A stretch of 64,000 nucleotides of DNA, from assembly GCA_963805295.1 (NCBI GenBank), contig CAWDTW010000081.1, positions 1 to 64,000 on the forward strand, given 5' to 3'. This document shows positions 1-9,571 of this stretch, piece by piece; position 1 is the first letter of the stretch; each line of letters opens with the position of its first letter. Made by a program: the position numbers and the translations under genes. This DNA is from Roseiarcus sp963805295. Lineage in GTDB: Bacteria > Pseudomonadota > Alphaproteobacteria > Rhizobiales > Beijerinckiaceae. The notes beneath the pieces are model-generated. The model ran no database searches, had not been told where the DNA came from, and worked only from the letters and a program-made list of their open reading frames with translations.

Positions 1-59
1 CGGGTCAGGCATGGGTTCGGGTGAGGCTTTCTACAGGCGAATTGTCGGCGATAAAAAGG

Positions 60-761
<702 letters not shown>

Positions 762-789
762 GGATTACGTAAGCAGTCACCGTAATTCC
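762..789. repeat. Imperfect palindrome abutting the intron 5' splice site
   Basis: GGATTACG and CGTAATTCC face each other around a short loop directly outside the GTGCGCC end of the intron. Some bacterial group II introns (class C) insert next to stem-loops, so this may be the insertion signal. The link is inferred from position. Confidence 0.4.
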
Positions 790-924
790 GGCATCTTCAT
801 CAGCCACAACATGTATCACGTATTCCAGTCGTGCGACCGTGTGGTGGCGATGGCGCATGGGGAAATCGTCTACGACCGGCCGATCGGCGAAACCTCGATC
901 GAGGAGGTGCAGGAGTTCCTGTGA
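790..924 (+). pseudogene. C-terminal tail of a sugar-type ABC transporter ATPase
   Basis: The 44 codons before the TGA read IFISHNMYHVFQSCDRV and end EVQEFL. This matches the H-loop (ISHN) and the DRV..M..GE tail of ATP-binding subunits of periplasmic-binding-protein sugar importers. The Walker A, signature and Walker B parts are absent, and the intron lies immediately upstream. No in-frame start precedes it that would give an ABC protein. It resembles the tail of the intact ATPase at 17243-18040 but is not identical to it. It is a dead fragment. Confidence 0.75.
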
Positions 925-1097
925 ACTTGCCGCAACGGCGGCGACCGCAAACGCAAAAAACGGGCTTCGTGGGTGCGGAGCGGCGTTGAAGTTTGGTTGC
1001 GGTCGAGGGGCCGCGACTACCCACACGGAGGCCTACAGCTTAAAAGCGCATCGACAAGGTTCAGCCCCGCCATGACGTCCGACGCTATACTGCGACC

Positions 1098-1817
1098 ATG
1101 AATCCGAAGAACCGCCGACGGCTCGCCGATCGAGTGACCGGAGCGGCAGAGTCCTCGCTCGCCGCCCAGGGTTATGTCGCGCCTCTCGACGTGTTGCTCG
1201 GCGTCGGATGGCTGGACGCCGGCGCGGTGAAGCGCTGGCGGCTGGGGCAGATCGATTCCCTGGAGCGCGCCGTCCAGACCAATCTGCCGCGCATCTCCGA
1301 AGCCATGAAGCTGTTCCGATCCTGGGCGGAAGCAAAGGGACTGCTGGCGAGCGAGACCGTGTATGTCGCGCGTGCGCCGCACCGCCAGAAATTGCGGTTC
1401 AGCCGGAGCGGACATCCCACGATCGAACGGCTCTACCGCACCCATTGGGTTTCGCCCGCTCTGTCGGAGCGCAAACGCGAACGCCTCATAGAGAAGGCGA
1501 GTCGCGCGCCGGATCTCGTGGTGATCCAGCCGCAGAACACGGAATGGACTTGCCATCGGTGTGGCGGAACCGGTGACCTTCTGATGATGGAGCCGCCGGG
1601 ACCGGCCTGCTTGCGCTGCGTCGGCCTGGACGACCTGGAGTTCCTTCCGGCAGGCGATGCGCTGCTCACCCGACGCGCCAAAGCGAATAGTGCGAGATTT
1701 GCTGTCGTCGTCCGCTATAGCAGGAGCCGTGATCGCTATGAACGTCGCGGTCTGTTGGTCGAGAGGCGGGCCTTGGCCCGCGCGCAGGGCGAGGTCGCGC
1801 AGGACGCTGGGGCATGA
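1098..1817 (+). CDS. DUF2293-family zinc-ribbon protein, C-terminally truncated
   Basis: The first 239 residues follow the DUF2293 family closely: a MNPKNRRRLADRV start, a long helical segment, the RFSRSGHPTIERLYRTHW block, then a zinc-ribbon-like CHRCGG...CLRC pair around residues 153-178 and a TRRAKANSA motif. Family members normally continue for another 100 or so residues with the DUF2293 domain proper. Here the frame stops soon after RALARAQGE, so the C-terminal domain is missing. The function of the family is unknown; zinc and nucleic-acid binding are inferred from the Cys pairs and basic content. Truncation by rearrangement is likely because the sequence after 1817 shows no homologous continuation in any frame. 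Confidence 0.7.
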   Translation: MNPKNRRRLADRVTGAAESSLAAQGYVAPLDVLLGVGWLDAGAVKRWRLGQIDSLERAVQTNLPRISEAMKLFRSWAEAKGLLASETVYVARAPHRQKLRFSRSGHPTIERLYRTHWVSPALSERKRERLIEKASRAPDLVVIQPQNTEWTCHRCGGTGDLLMMEPPGPACLRCVGLDDLEFLPAGDALLTRRAKANSARFAVVVRYSRSRDRYERRGLLVERRALARAQGEVAQDAGA

Positions 1818-1832
1818 CTTTTCCGGCGCTGC

Positions 1833-2030
1833 ATGCCAAAACTTTTGAGGTCCAGCGAAACAGCAGGCTGCGGGGCCACGATTGAATTAGACAACGGCGA
1901 GGTCGTGTACGTATCGATCGCGCAGATCGGAGTTGGTGTGGCACAGCCCGATCCAGATGATCTCGATGAATGGGAGGATGATCTTCAAATCACAGACGGA
2001 AGCGCCACATTCCGTGGACCGCCCAGTTAG
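1833..2030 (+). CDS. Small hypothetical protein (65 aa)
   Basis: A short acidic protein with the core ATIELDNGEVVYVSIAQIGV, which resembles small beta-rich hypothetical proteins common in rhizobial genomes. The target TA of IS630 copy A lies in its stop codon (TAG at 2028-2030), and removing the IS still leaves TAG, so the insertion did not alter the product. There is no clear ribosome binding site. Function unknown. Confidence 0.45.
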   Translation: MPKLLRSSETAGCGATIELDNGEVVYVSIAQIGVGVAQPDPDDLDEWEDDLQITDGSATFRGPPS

Positions 2031-3087
2031 AGCGGAATCCGATCATCCTGTATCGTGCTCATAACCACAGGATTTGAAGTAATTTGTACATTGCGAGGGC
2101 TTGAAGATTTCGGCGCAGGTTTCGAGGGCGCGCATGAGGCCCGCGACGGTCCGTTCGGCGATTTTGCGCAGGAAGGCTTTGAGCTTGGAGAAGGCTTTTT
2201 CGATGGGGTTCATATCAGGACTGTAGGCTGGGAGATATCGCAACTCCGCGCCCGCCGCCTTGATGAGTTGCTCGACCCGCGGCCCCTTGTGAGCCGGGAG
2301 ATTGTCCATGACGACGACCTCGCCGGGCGAGAGCGTGGGGACGAGGCATGTCTCCAGCCAATCCTCGAACCGGGCGGCGTTGATCGGTCCGTCGAAAGTC
2401 TTTGCCGCTGTCAGGCCGCGAAGGCGAAGGCCGGCGACCAAAGTCACCGTTTTGTAGTGACTGTGCGGGATGGCCGCCCGCAAGCGGCGCCCGCGCCGGC
2501 AACGTCCGCTTTTGCGCGCGAGATTGGTGGAGGCTCCGGTCTCGTCAATGAAAACGAGTTTCGTCGGATCGAGATCGAGCTGCCCCGCGAACCATTCCCA
2601 GCGTCGATTTTGGACGTCTGCGCGTTGTTGCTCCTCGGCATGCGCCGTTTTTTTTAAAGGTGATCGCGTGACGGTCGAAGAAGCGCCACAGCACGGAGAC
2701 CGCAAAGCGCTCGCCACAATTGGCGATCAGCCGCTCCCGGATCTCGAGCAGCGTGAGGTCCGGGCTGCGCCGGACCAGGCCCAAGAGATAGTCGTGATGC
2801 GCCTCGATCCGGCCGGAGCGGCGGTCGCCGCCAGAAGGCGCCGGTGAAATTTCGCCCGTGGTTTGGAACCGCTTCACCCAGCGCACCGCGCTCGCTACGC
2901 TCACTTTGAAACGCGCGGCCGCCTGATTGCGCGACAACCCGCCCAAGACCACCGCCTCAACCACGCGCTCGCGAAGATCGTCGGAAACAGCCATCCCCGC
3001 CGCCTCCCTCTCGCGGCGTGAATGATCAATCAGAAACTAACTGATTCGGGAATCCCCCAACCGATTCAGTCCGTTCGGATACCGCTC
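2030..3087 (-). mobile_element. IS630-family insertion sequence, copy A (1058 bp)
   Basis: The element is bounded by imperfect inverted ends (gagcggaatccga on the left, the complement of gagcggtatccga on the right) and flanked by TA at 2028-2029 and 3088-3089. The TA duplication is the IS630/Tc1-mariner hallmark. It contains a two-frame transposase on the minus strand. A second copy of identical length lies at 56213-57270. Confidence 0.93.
2043..2994 (-). CDS. IS630-family transposase (two frames joined by frameshifting)
   Basis: The upstream frame (from 2994) encodes a helix-turn-helix DNA-binding part with LGGLSRNQAAARFKVS. The downstream frame (to 2043) encodes the DDE catalytic part: FIDETGAS, VVMDNLPAHKG and SPDMNPIEKAFSKLK carry the D, D and E. 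The two frames overlap at a run of eight A on the minus strand (2655-2648), a good slippery site for programmed frameshifting. Neither half would be active alone. The second copy in the window has the same A8 tract and split, which argues for a functional design and not a mutation. Confidence 0.9.
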
Positions 3088-3210
3088 TAGGTCGCCAGCC
3101 CGATGATTCCCGCGATCAGTGCGGTTGACGCGTTTTGGCCGACCTTGGGCAAAACGCACCGCCTTACGTGGAAATAGCAACGGGGTTCTTCGCATTGTAG
3201 GTTCCTCGCG
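3088..3210. other. Short intergenic region after IS630 copy A
   Basis: About 120 bp between the IS and the next gene. No gene, RNA or clear terminator is visible. Confidence 0.5.
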
Positions 3211-3633
3211 ATGAAAAGAATTCTCTCAATGCCCGCAACCGCAGCTAATTTAGCTGCTGCTTTGATTATTGCGGTACCCGCTTTGATTGCCTTTAAATAT
3301 TTCCGCGCGGGTACACTCGTTTTTGTCGTTCTCTGCTATGTTGTTTGGTTCGCGGCTAAAGCAGCTAATTTATGGTTCGGGTCCAAGAGATACTTGCCAT
3401 ATTTCCGATATAATTTTCTATCAACTTTTGAAACGAGCATCTACAAACGATTTGCTCTCTATGTCCGACGCCCAGCGCTCACTTTCTTTTTCTCGACCAC
3501 GCTTCATTGGCTTAGAATTGGGTTAGCCGCTTGGATCGCAGTGTCTCTCTGGCACCGATGCTTGACATCAAGGAAATGTAGATGCGTTCGGGCGGGCTCA
3601 TTGCGGGATTTACGGATTAACGGTGACACTTAA
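3211..3633 (+). CDS. Hypothetical membrane protein (140 aa)
   Basis: Unrecognised. The N-terminal half has two strongly hydrophobic stretches (about residues 10-27 and 31-50: NLAAALIIAVPALIAFKYF, then TLVFVVLCYVVWFAA), and a third lies around residues 90-113. The C-terminus is basic and Cys-containing. Base composition is clearly more AT-rich than the neighbours, which suggests foreign origin. The start is the first ATG; a weak purine-rich stretch precedes it. It may be an authentic small inner-membrane protein or a decayed fragment. Confidence 0.4.
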   Translation: MKRILSMPATAANLAAALIIAVPALIAFKYFRAGTLVFVVLCYVVWFAAKAANLWFGSKRYLPYFRYNFLSTFETSIYKRFALYVRRPALTFFFSTTLHWLRIGLAAWIAVSLWHRCLTSRKCRCVRAGSLRDLRINGDT

Positions 3634-4459
3634 GTATTTCCCTAAATGCCGCTCGACGAAGTTCCTCAGCTTGAACTCATACGGCAGGATGGCGCGCTGG
3701 CCAACATCGCGCTCCCGAAGAGGCGATCGCGACGCTCGCTCCGCCCACCTGTTATTTCCCTGATAAGCTCGAATTATCTCCCTGTTCTCGTGCAAAAGCT
3801 CCCTGTTCCGCGAAATGAAACTCCCTGTCACTGGACCGGGAGCGGCGGTCGCTCGACCGCCTCGGCCGATCTCCGCGGCGGGCCGGCGCCCTGTCGGCGC
3901 CGCGCCCGTTGCGCCCGCAGGCGGCTCCCGAAAATTGTTGGCGAAAGTCATATTTTGTACTATGTTTGTTTTATCGGGCCGTCCGATGGGAGAGCGTCAT
4001 GAGCCACAGACTTCGTCGAGGCCCATCGCCCTCGGCAATGGGCCTCGAAGGATGCTCGGCTCACCCCCGCCTCGCCTTCGAGAGGCCCGCTTCGCGGACT
4101 CCTCAGCCCGTGAGGCGCGGGTGCGAACAAGAGCCAGCTTTTGCTCCAACCCGTTGAAAACGCTCAAAACGGCAATGGACGGGGCTTGTCACGGGTTGGC
4201 ATGGATTGGGGTCGGCGCCCCATCCGCTTGGCGTCGGCGCCCAGTGGATGGCGCGCCGACTGCATGACGGGCGGCCGCCTCGCGCGGCGGGCGTGTCCGG
4301 TCGGGGCACGCGCACGGAGCCGCACAGGCGGCATTCACGATGCGCCTCGACGAACTCAAGCTCGACTGAACTGAAGTGCAGTGCCGCCAGGTCGGCCCGG
4401 CGAGCCGGCCAAAGTCCATGTCGGTTGAAAGACTGCCGCGCACCGCCGGTGCGTGGCGC
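3634..4459. other. Gene-free stretch with short repeats
   Basis: No convincing gene. It holds four ccctg-centred repeats at 3758, 3780, 3801 and 3823 (spacing 21-22 bp) and a REP-like palindrome near 4060-4125 of the type cttcgag...gcttcgcgg...ctcag. A minus-strand remnant reading AILPYEFKLRNFVERHLG near 3620-3700 looks like the end of a lost gene. No RNA gene was recognised. Confidence 0.5.
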
Positions 4460-4672
4460 TCAGGACGATTTGCCTCGGAGCGCGTCGAATGCGACGAGCC
4501 CGCCTTCATCGGCGATTCGCTGCCGACGCCGTCGCAGCTCTTCGAGGAATTCGGGCTTCGCCTCGCCCTCGTCGTCTTCGCTGGCGGCGAGCAGCAGCAA
4601 ATAGTCTTCCTCCGGGAGCACAGCGAGCCGTTCCCCTGATGGGGTCACGATGATTTGAACGGACTTGTTCAT
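4460..4672 (-). CDS. Type II antitoxin-like protein (partner of decayed RelE toxin)
   Basis: A 70-residue protein starting MNKSVQIIVTPSGERLAVLP, the N-terminal module seen in Phd-like and short prevent-host-death-like antitoxins, followed by an acidic helical region (EDYLLLLAASEDDEGEAKPE). The ATG at 4672 was chosen because it lies 1 nt after the stop of the upstream toxin frame, the usual coupled arrangement, and the residues upstream of it belong to the toxin frame. It lacks the C-terminal helix-turn-helix that some relatives have. With the toxin broken, it is probably only a residual antitoxin. Confidence 0.6.
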   Translation of the reverse strand: MNKSVQIIVTPSGERLAVLPEEDYLLLLAASEDDEGEAKPEFLEELRRRRQRIADEGGLVAFDALRGKSS

Positions 4673-4673
4673 C

Positions 4674-4944
4674 TCATTGCTCCGAGCGGTAAACCTCACT
4701 TCGATGGGCAATCGCCAGAACGACGATCTCATCCCGTCGGGGTTCGAATATGATGCGCCAGTCCCCCGACGCGCAAGCGCAATGCCGGATCGCCTTACAG
4801 TCGCTTGATTTGGCCGCGAACGGCGATCGGGTTGGTCGCGAGCTGGTCCAACGCGCGCTCGACCCTGTCTCTGACGATCGAATCGAGTGCGTCGAACTCC
4901 TGCGCCGCCTCAGGCGCGAAGACGATGGTCCGTCCCCCGCTCAC
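4674..4944 (-). pseudogene. RelE/ParE-type toxin, broken by a stop and a frameshift
   Basis: The GTG start at 4944 overlaps the aminotransferase stop (GTGA). The frame reads VFAPEAAQEFDALDSIV and then DQLATNPIAVRGQIKRL before a TAA at 4797-4795. The frame then continues GDPALRLRVG and, after a 1-base shift in a run of five G (about 4756-4752), resumes as DWRIIFEPRRDEIVVLAIAHRSEVYR before the TGA at 4676-4674. The LKGDPALRLRVGDWRIIFE pattern is characteristic of the RelE fold. Two lesions together make it a likely true pseudogene, although the indel could be a sequencing error. Confidence 0.75.
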
Positions 4945-6158
4945 GCCGGCTTCTTGAGCTTCACCACGTTGTGCAGCGTGTCGTCCGCGGTCTCGAAGAA
5001 ACGCCGGACGCCGCGCGCGGCCTGGCGGATGCGCTGTTCGTTCTCGACCAGCGCCAGGCGCACGAAATCGTCGCCGTGCTCGCCGAAGCCGATACCCGGC
5101 GCGACCGCGACATCGGCCTTCTCGATCAGCAGCTTCGAGAATTCGAGGCTGCCGAGATGGCGAAATTTCTCCGGCACGGGCGTCCAGGCGAACATCGAGG
5201 CGCTCGGCTTGTCGATCGGCCAGCCGGCGGCGGCGAAGCTCTCGATCATCACGTCGCGCCGGCGCTTGTAGGTCGCGCGCATCTCGCGCACGCAATCGTC
5301 GGGGCCGTTGAGGGCGGCCGCGGCCGCAACCTGGATCGGCGTGTAGGCGCCGTAGTCGAGATAGGATTTTACCCGCGCGAGGGCGGCGAGCAGCCGCTCG
5401 TTGCCGACCGCGAAGCCGATGCGCCAGCCCGCCATCGAAAACGTCTTCGACATCGAGGTGAACTCGACGGCAACGTCGAATGCGCCCGGGGCCTGCAGAA
5501 TCGACGGCGGCGGCTCGTTGTCGAAATAGACCTCGGCGTAGGCGAGGTCGGAGAGCACGAAAATCTCGTGCCTTTTCGCGAACAGGACCAGATCCCTGTA
5601 GAAGTCGAGCGAGGCGACCATTGCGGTCGGGTTGGAGGGATAGCAGACGACGACCGCGATCGGCTTCGGAATCGAATGGATGATCGCGCGCTCGAGCGCA
5701 ACGAAGAATTCGGGACCCGGCTCGGCCGGCGCCGAGCGGATGACCCCGCCCGCCATCAGGAAGCCGAAGGCGTGGATCGGATAGGACGGATTGGGCACGA
5801 GCACCACGTCGCCCGGCGCGGTGATCGCCTGCGCCATGTTGGCGAAGCCTTCCTTCGAGCCGAGCGTGACGACGACCTGAGTCTCGGGATCGAGCTTCAC
5901 GCCGAACCGGCGCGCGTAGTAGCCCGCCTGCGCCCGGCGCAGGCCCGCGATGCCTTTCGAGGCCGAATAGCGGTCGGTGCGCGGCTTGCCGACGGTCTCG
6001 ACGAGCTTGTCGATGACGTGCCTCGGCGCCGGCAGGTCCGGGTTGCCCATGCCGAGATCGACGATGTCGGCGCCGGCGGCGCGGGCCTTGGCCTTGAGCT
6101 TGTTGACCTGCTCGAAGACGTAAGGCGGCAGGCGCCGCACGCGGTGGAAATCGTTCAT
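4941..6158 (-). CDS. PLP-dependent aminotransferase (class I/II)
   Basis: A 405-residue fold-type I aminotransferase. GMGNPDLPAP near the N-terminus, VPNPSYPIHAFGF, CYPSNPTA and SMSKTFSMAGWRIGF are visible; the Lys in the last motif is the expected PLP Schiff-base residue. The RRLPPYVFEQVNKLK start is typical of the AlaC / LL-diaminopimelate aminotransferase-like group, which moves amino groups between amino acids and 2-oxo acids in the cytosol. The start was set at 6158 because the family begins MNDFHRVRRLPPYVF; the 18 codons upstream do not match. The stop overlaps the start of the decayed toxin. The substrate (alanine, glutamate or LL-DAP) cannot be decided from sequence. Confidence 0.88.
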   Translation of the reverse strand: MNDFHRVRRLPPYVFEQVNKLKAKARAAGADIVDLGMGNPDLPAPRHVIDKLVETVGKPRTDRYSASKGIAGLRRAQAGYYARRFGVKLDPETQVVVTLGSKEGFANMAQAITAPGDVVLVPNPSYPIHAFGFLMAGGVIRSAPAEPGPEFFVALERAIIHSIPKPIAVVVCYPSNPTAMVASLDFYRDLVLFAKRHEIFVLSDLAYAEVYFDNEPPPSILQAPGAFDVAVEFTSMSKTFSMAGWRIGFAVGNERLLAALARVKSYLDYGAYTPIQVAAAAALNGPDDCVREMRATYKRRRDVMIESFAAAGWPIDKPSASMFAWTPVPEKFRHLGSLEFSKLLIEKADVAVAPGIGFGEHGDDFVRLALVENEQRIRQAARGVRRFFETADDTLHNVVKLKKPA

Positions 6159-6277
6159 CGTCACAAAACGTCCTTGATGGAGATCGACGGAAATCCCGGC
6201 CTCGCGGCGCATTGCGCCGTCACGGCTTCTGTTAGCACCGAGCGGGGCGGCGCCGCAAACTCGCTCCTAATGATTGC

Positions 6278-6674
6278 CTAATGACTGGCGGCGGGAGCGT
6301 TCGCTTTGGCCTTCTTGGCCGCGGCGGCCTGCTCCTCGGCCATCGCCTTGGCGGCCGGGGGAAAGCCCTGTCGAAGCGCGTCGTGCCGCTTCTGGACCGA
6401 ATCGAGATCGCCCTTCACCGATTTCAGATCCTTGTCGGTCAAGACGGGCTTCGCCGGCTCGGGCGGGGGCTGGAAGACCGGGACATAGTCGAGGTCGCCC
6501 TTTGGGCGGGAACTCCAGGACGAAATCCGCCGGCGGGGCGACGTCGGTCGCGAAGCCCAACATTTTCATCGCGCTTTTCAACGGGCTGTCCGCCTGCTGC
6601 GCCATGCCCGCCGAGGCCCAGAGACAAAAGGCGGCGCAGGCAAGGCCCCGGATCGTCGCGCTCCCCCTCGCCAT
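6278..6674 (-). pseudogene. Exported hypothetical protein with one frameshift
   Basis: The gene starts with a signal peptide (LACAAFCLWASAGMAQQ) and continues to LEFPPKG near 6500. There the frame is lost, but a 1-base shift restores a sensible reading: DLDYVPVFQPPPEPAKP, then LTDKDLKSVKGDLDSVQKRH and an Ala/Lys-rich tail ending in TAG at 6280-6278. It is a small periplasmic protein of unknown function. Since the restored C-terminus is coherent to its end, this is either a recent mutation or an indel error. Confidence 0.65.
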
Positions 6675-6825
6675 TCAAAGCGTCCTCCGCTGCAACGCGC
6701 CTCGAGCCGAAACGAACAAAATGTCTTCCCGACAAAAGTCGTTGTGGCGTCAAGAAGGGGTAGTGACCTATTATGACGAAAACGGGACCGGGTCTTCCCC
6801 CGGCGACGATGGGAAACGCTTTTTC

Positions 6826-9411
6826 ATGGCAAACATTCGTGAGAAGAAGCTCAAGTCCAGCGTGAAGGCCGCGCCGGTCGAGGCGCCCGCCGACGCTTCG
6901 GCCGGCAGCCGCGCGAACCCCAAGCGCCCGGTCGCCTCGCCGGGCGGGCCCGAGCAAGCCAGGCCGAGCAAGGCGCAAGCCGCCATGCCGGAAAGCGCTG
7001 CGCCGAAGGCCGCCGCAACGGCCGCCGCGCCGCCCGAAGCGCCATCGGCGAAGCGCCCGCCCAAATCGAAGCGGGTCAACGTCCTGTCGACGTCCGCGTC
7101 GCCGCCGGCGACGCCGCGCAAGGCGCCCGCCCGCCCCTCGGGGACCGATGCGCTGGACCAGTGGGTCAACGCATTGTCCCCAGAGCCGCAGCGGGCCGAA
7201 CCGCCCGCGGCGCCGGCGAGCGCCCCGGCAGCCGCCGCGCCCGAGGGAAGGGCGACCGCGCTGAAAGCCGCGACGAGCGCGACCAAGGCGCCGACGGGCC
7301 TGCGAAAGGCGCCCTCGGCGAAGCGGCCGGCCGCTGCGAAGTCCGAACCGGCGCGGCCTGCGCCGGCAAGAGTTCAGTCGCGCACGCGGCGTGCGGCGAC
7401 GGCTCAACCGGTCGCCGAGACGGCCCGACCCGAGCCCGCGCCGGTTTCGCCGGCGCCCCCGGCCCCGAAGGCCGGCGAGCCGGCCTCCGCCTCCGCGAAA
7501 CCCGCCGTCATGGAGCAGGCCCCCGCCCCGCCGCCGGCGCGGCCGGCGGCCGCCGAGCATGCCGCCGCCCCGAAGGCCGCTCTACCGGCCACTCCCGCGG
7601 CCGCGGGCGCCGGAGAGGCGTTCGGCTTCGGCCTCCAATATCCGTTCCCCAACGTCGAGGCGCTTGCCCGCAACATCGCCAGCGCCATCGAGCAAGCCGG
7701 CAAGGCGATGGCCGCCTACATGCGGCCGCGCGAGACGGGCGAGATCAAGACGACTCTCGCCGACGAAATCGGCGAAATGGTGCGGTCGATCGGCCATGTC
7801 GCCGAGTACTACATGTCCGATCCCAAGCGGGCGATCGAGGCCCAGACGGCGCTCACCGCGCAATTCATCGACCTTTGGGCCGCAACGCTGCAGCGCTTCC
7901 AGGGCGCGCCGGTGAAGCCGGTCGCCGAACCCGACCGCACCGACAAGCGGTTTTCGGACGCCGAGTGGCGGGACAATCCGTTCTTCGATTTTCTCAAACA
8001 GGCCTATGTGCTGACGACGCGCTGGGCGGACGATCTCGTCCGGCGCGCCGACGAGCTCGAGCCGCACACGCGGGACAAGGCGCAGTTCTATCTGCGCCAG
8101 GTGACGGCCGCGCTCGCGCCGTCGAACTTCATCGGCACCAATCCCGAGCTCCTGCGCGCGACGCTCGAGGAGAGCGGCGAAAATCTCGTCCGCGGACTGA
8201 AGATGCTCGCCGAGGACATCGAGGCGGGGAAAGGCGAACTGCGCATCCGCCAGGTGGACGCGCGCCCCTTCAAGCTCGGCGTCAACATGGCCGCGACGCC
8301 CGGCAAGGTGATCTACCGCAACGAGCTGATGGAGCTCATCCAGTACGAGCCGACCACGCCTCAGGTATACAAGCGTCCGTTACTGTACGTGCCGGCCTGG
8401 ATCAACAAGTACTACATCCTCGACCTCAATCCGGAGAAGTCCTTCGTCCGTTGGGCGGTCGCGCAGGGGTTGACCGTGTTCGCCATCTCCTGGGTCAATC
8501 CGGACGAGCGCCACGCCGGCAAGGGCCTCGATGCCTATATGCATGAGGGTATCCTGGCGGCCCTCACGGCGATCGAAGACGCGACGGGCGAGATCGACGT
8601 CGCGGCGATCGGCTATTGCGTCGGCGGAACGCTGCTATCCGTGGCGCTCGCCTACATGGCCGCGGTCGACGACAGGCGCATCTCCAGCGCGACGCTCTTC
8701 GTCACCCTGGTCGATTTCACCGACCCAGGCGATCTGGGGGTCTTCGTTGACGCCGAACAGTTGAAGGTGGCCGAGGAACGCATGGCCGAGCAGGGCTATC
8801 TCGAAGGCTCGCACATGGCCCAGGCCTTCAACATGCTGCGCCCGAACGACCTCATCTGGTCCTATTATGTCAACAATTATCTGAAGGGCAAAGAGCCGAT
8901 GCCCTTCGACCTGCTGGTCTGGAACACGGACTCGACGCGCATGCCCGCCGCCAATCACAAGTTCTACCTGCGCCACTGCTACCTGCAGAACGATCTCGCG
9001 AACGGGCGCATGGTTCTCAGCGGCAAGACGCTCGACCTCGGGAAGGTGACGATCCCCATGTATGTGCTGTCGACGCGCGAAGATCACATCGCTCCGGCCC
9101 GCGGGGTGTTCAAGGGGGCCAGATGCTTCGGCGGCCCGGTACGCTTCGTGGCGGCGGGATCCGGCCATATCGCCGGGGTCGTCAACCCGGCCGACAAGCC
9201 GAAATATCAATTCTGGACCGACGGGCCGCCCGAGGGCGACTTCGAGTCCTGGGTCGCCGCCGCCAAGGAGACGCCCGGCTCCTGGTGGCCGGACTGGATC
9301 CAGTGGGTCGCCGCCCAGGCGCCGGAGAAGGTCCCGGCCCGCAAGCCCGGCGAAGGCAAGTTGAAACCGATCTGCGACGCGCCGGGCGAGTATGTGCGAA
9401 TGAAGGCGTAG
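6826..9411 (+). CDS. phaC: Class I poly(3-hydroxyalkanoate) synthase with long N-terminal extension (copy 1)
   Basis: Polymerises 3-hydroxyacyl-CoA into PHA at the granule surface. The alpha/beta-hydrolase core is complete: nucleophile Cys598 in GYCVGG, Asp753 in TREDHIAP and His781 in GSGHIAG, with NWVNPDERH-like and WWPDWIQW motifs typical of class I. The core begins around residue 270. Class I enzymes are normally near 590 residues; this one has 861 because of about 270 extra residues rich in Ala, Pro, Lys and Arg, of low complexity and probably disordered. The start at 6826 (MANIREKK) is preceded by a gggaaa element. The extension resembles in composition the histone-like tails of PhaF-type phasins, so granule or DNA binding is possible but only inferred. 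Confidence 0.93.
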   Translation: MANIREKKLKSSVKAAPVEAPADASAGSRANPKRPVASPGGPEQARPSKAQAAMPESAAPKAAATAAAPPEAPSAKRPPKSKRVNVLSTSASPPATPRKAPARPSGTDALDQWVNALSPEPQRAEPPAAPASAPAAAAPEGRATALKAATSATKAPTGLRKAPSAKRPAAAKSEPARPAPARVQSRTRRAATAQPVAETARPEPAPVSPAPPAPKAGEPASASAKPAVMEQAPAPPPARPAAAEHAAAPKAALPATPAAAGAGEAFGFGLQYPFPNVEALARNIASAIEQAGKAMAAYMRPRETGEIKTTLADEIGEMVRSIGHVAEYYMSDPKRAIEAQTALTAQFIDLWAATLQRFQGAPVKPVAEPDRTDKRFSDAEWRDNPFFDFLKQAYVLTTRWADDLVRRADELEPHTRDKAQFYLRQVTAALAPSNFIGTNPELLRATLEESGENLVRGLKMLAEDIEAGKGELRIRQVDARPFKLGVNMAATPGKVIYRNELMELIQYEPTTPQVYKRPLLYVPAWINKYYILDLNPEKSFVRWAVAQGLTVFAISWVNPDERHAGKGLDAYMHEGILAALTAIEDATGEIDVAAIGYCVGGTLLSVALAYMAAVDDRRISSATLFVTLVDFTDPGDLGVFVDAEQLKVAEERMAEQGYLEGSHMAQAFNMLRPNDLIWSYYVNNYLKGKEPMPFDLLVWNTDSTRMPAANHKFYLRHCYLQNDLANGRMVLSGKTLDLGKVTIPMYVLSTREDHIAPARGVFKGARCFGGPVRFVAAGSGHIAGVVNPADKPKYQFWTDGPPEGDFESWVAAAKETPGSWWPDWIQWVAAQAPEKVPARKPGEGKLKPICDAPGEYVRMKA

Positions 9412-9446
9412 GCGCGATCAAGAGGCGCCAGGGCACGAGGTCTCGG

Positions 9447-9571
9447 ATGCCCACGGTATGCAACTCGCGCGCTCGGACGGTTTCCGGCCGCAAGAATTGA
9501 CGTGGTTACGGGCGATCGGTATCGAGCATCGATACAAGTTGCTGGAGGCGTGGAATGCCCAATTCAATCGG
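9447..9571 (+). pseudogene. DUF4160 gene remnant
   Basis: It opens with MPTV, the usual start of DUF4160 proteins, and after a deletion and frame change continues QLARSDGFRPQEL and then EHRYKLLEAWNAQFN, the usual C-terminus. The middle, including the FFF..HEPPH part, is missing. DUF4160 genes commonly sit next to a DUF2442 gene, and a DUF2442 tail is found on the far side of phaC copy 2 at 11764-11898. Confidence 0.6.
9497..9525 (+). promoter_or_regulatory. Possible sigma-70-like promoter for phaC copy 2
   Basis: TTGACG, a 17-bp spacer and TATCGA, ending 29 bp before the ATG at 9555. It lies within the DUF4160 remnant, so it could be fortuitous. Confidence 0.3.

Noticed and set aside
4887..6281. 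Long plus-strand frame opposite the aminotransferase
   Set aside because: Arg/Asp-rich shadow translation of a high-GC gene; the minus strand has clear family motifs.
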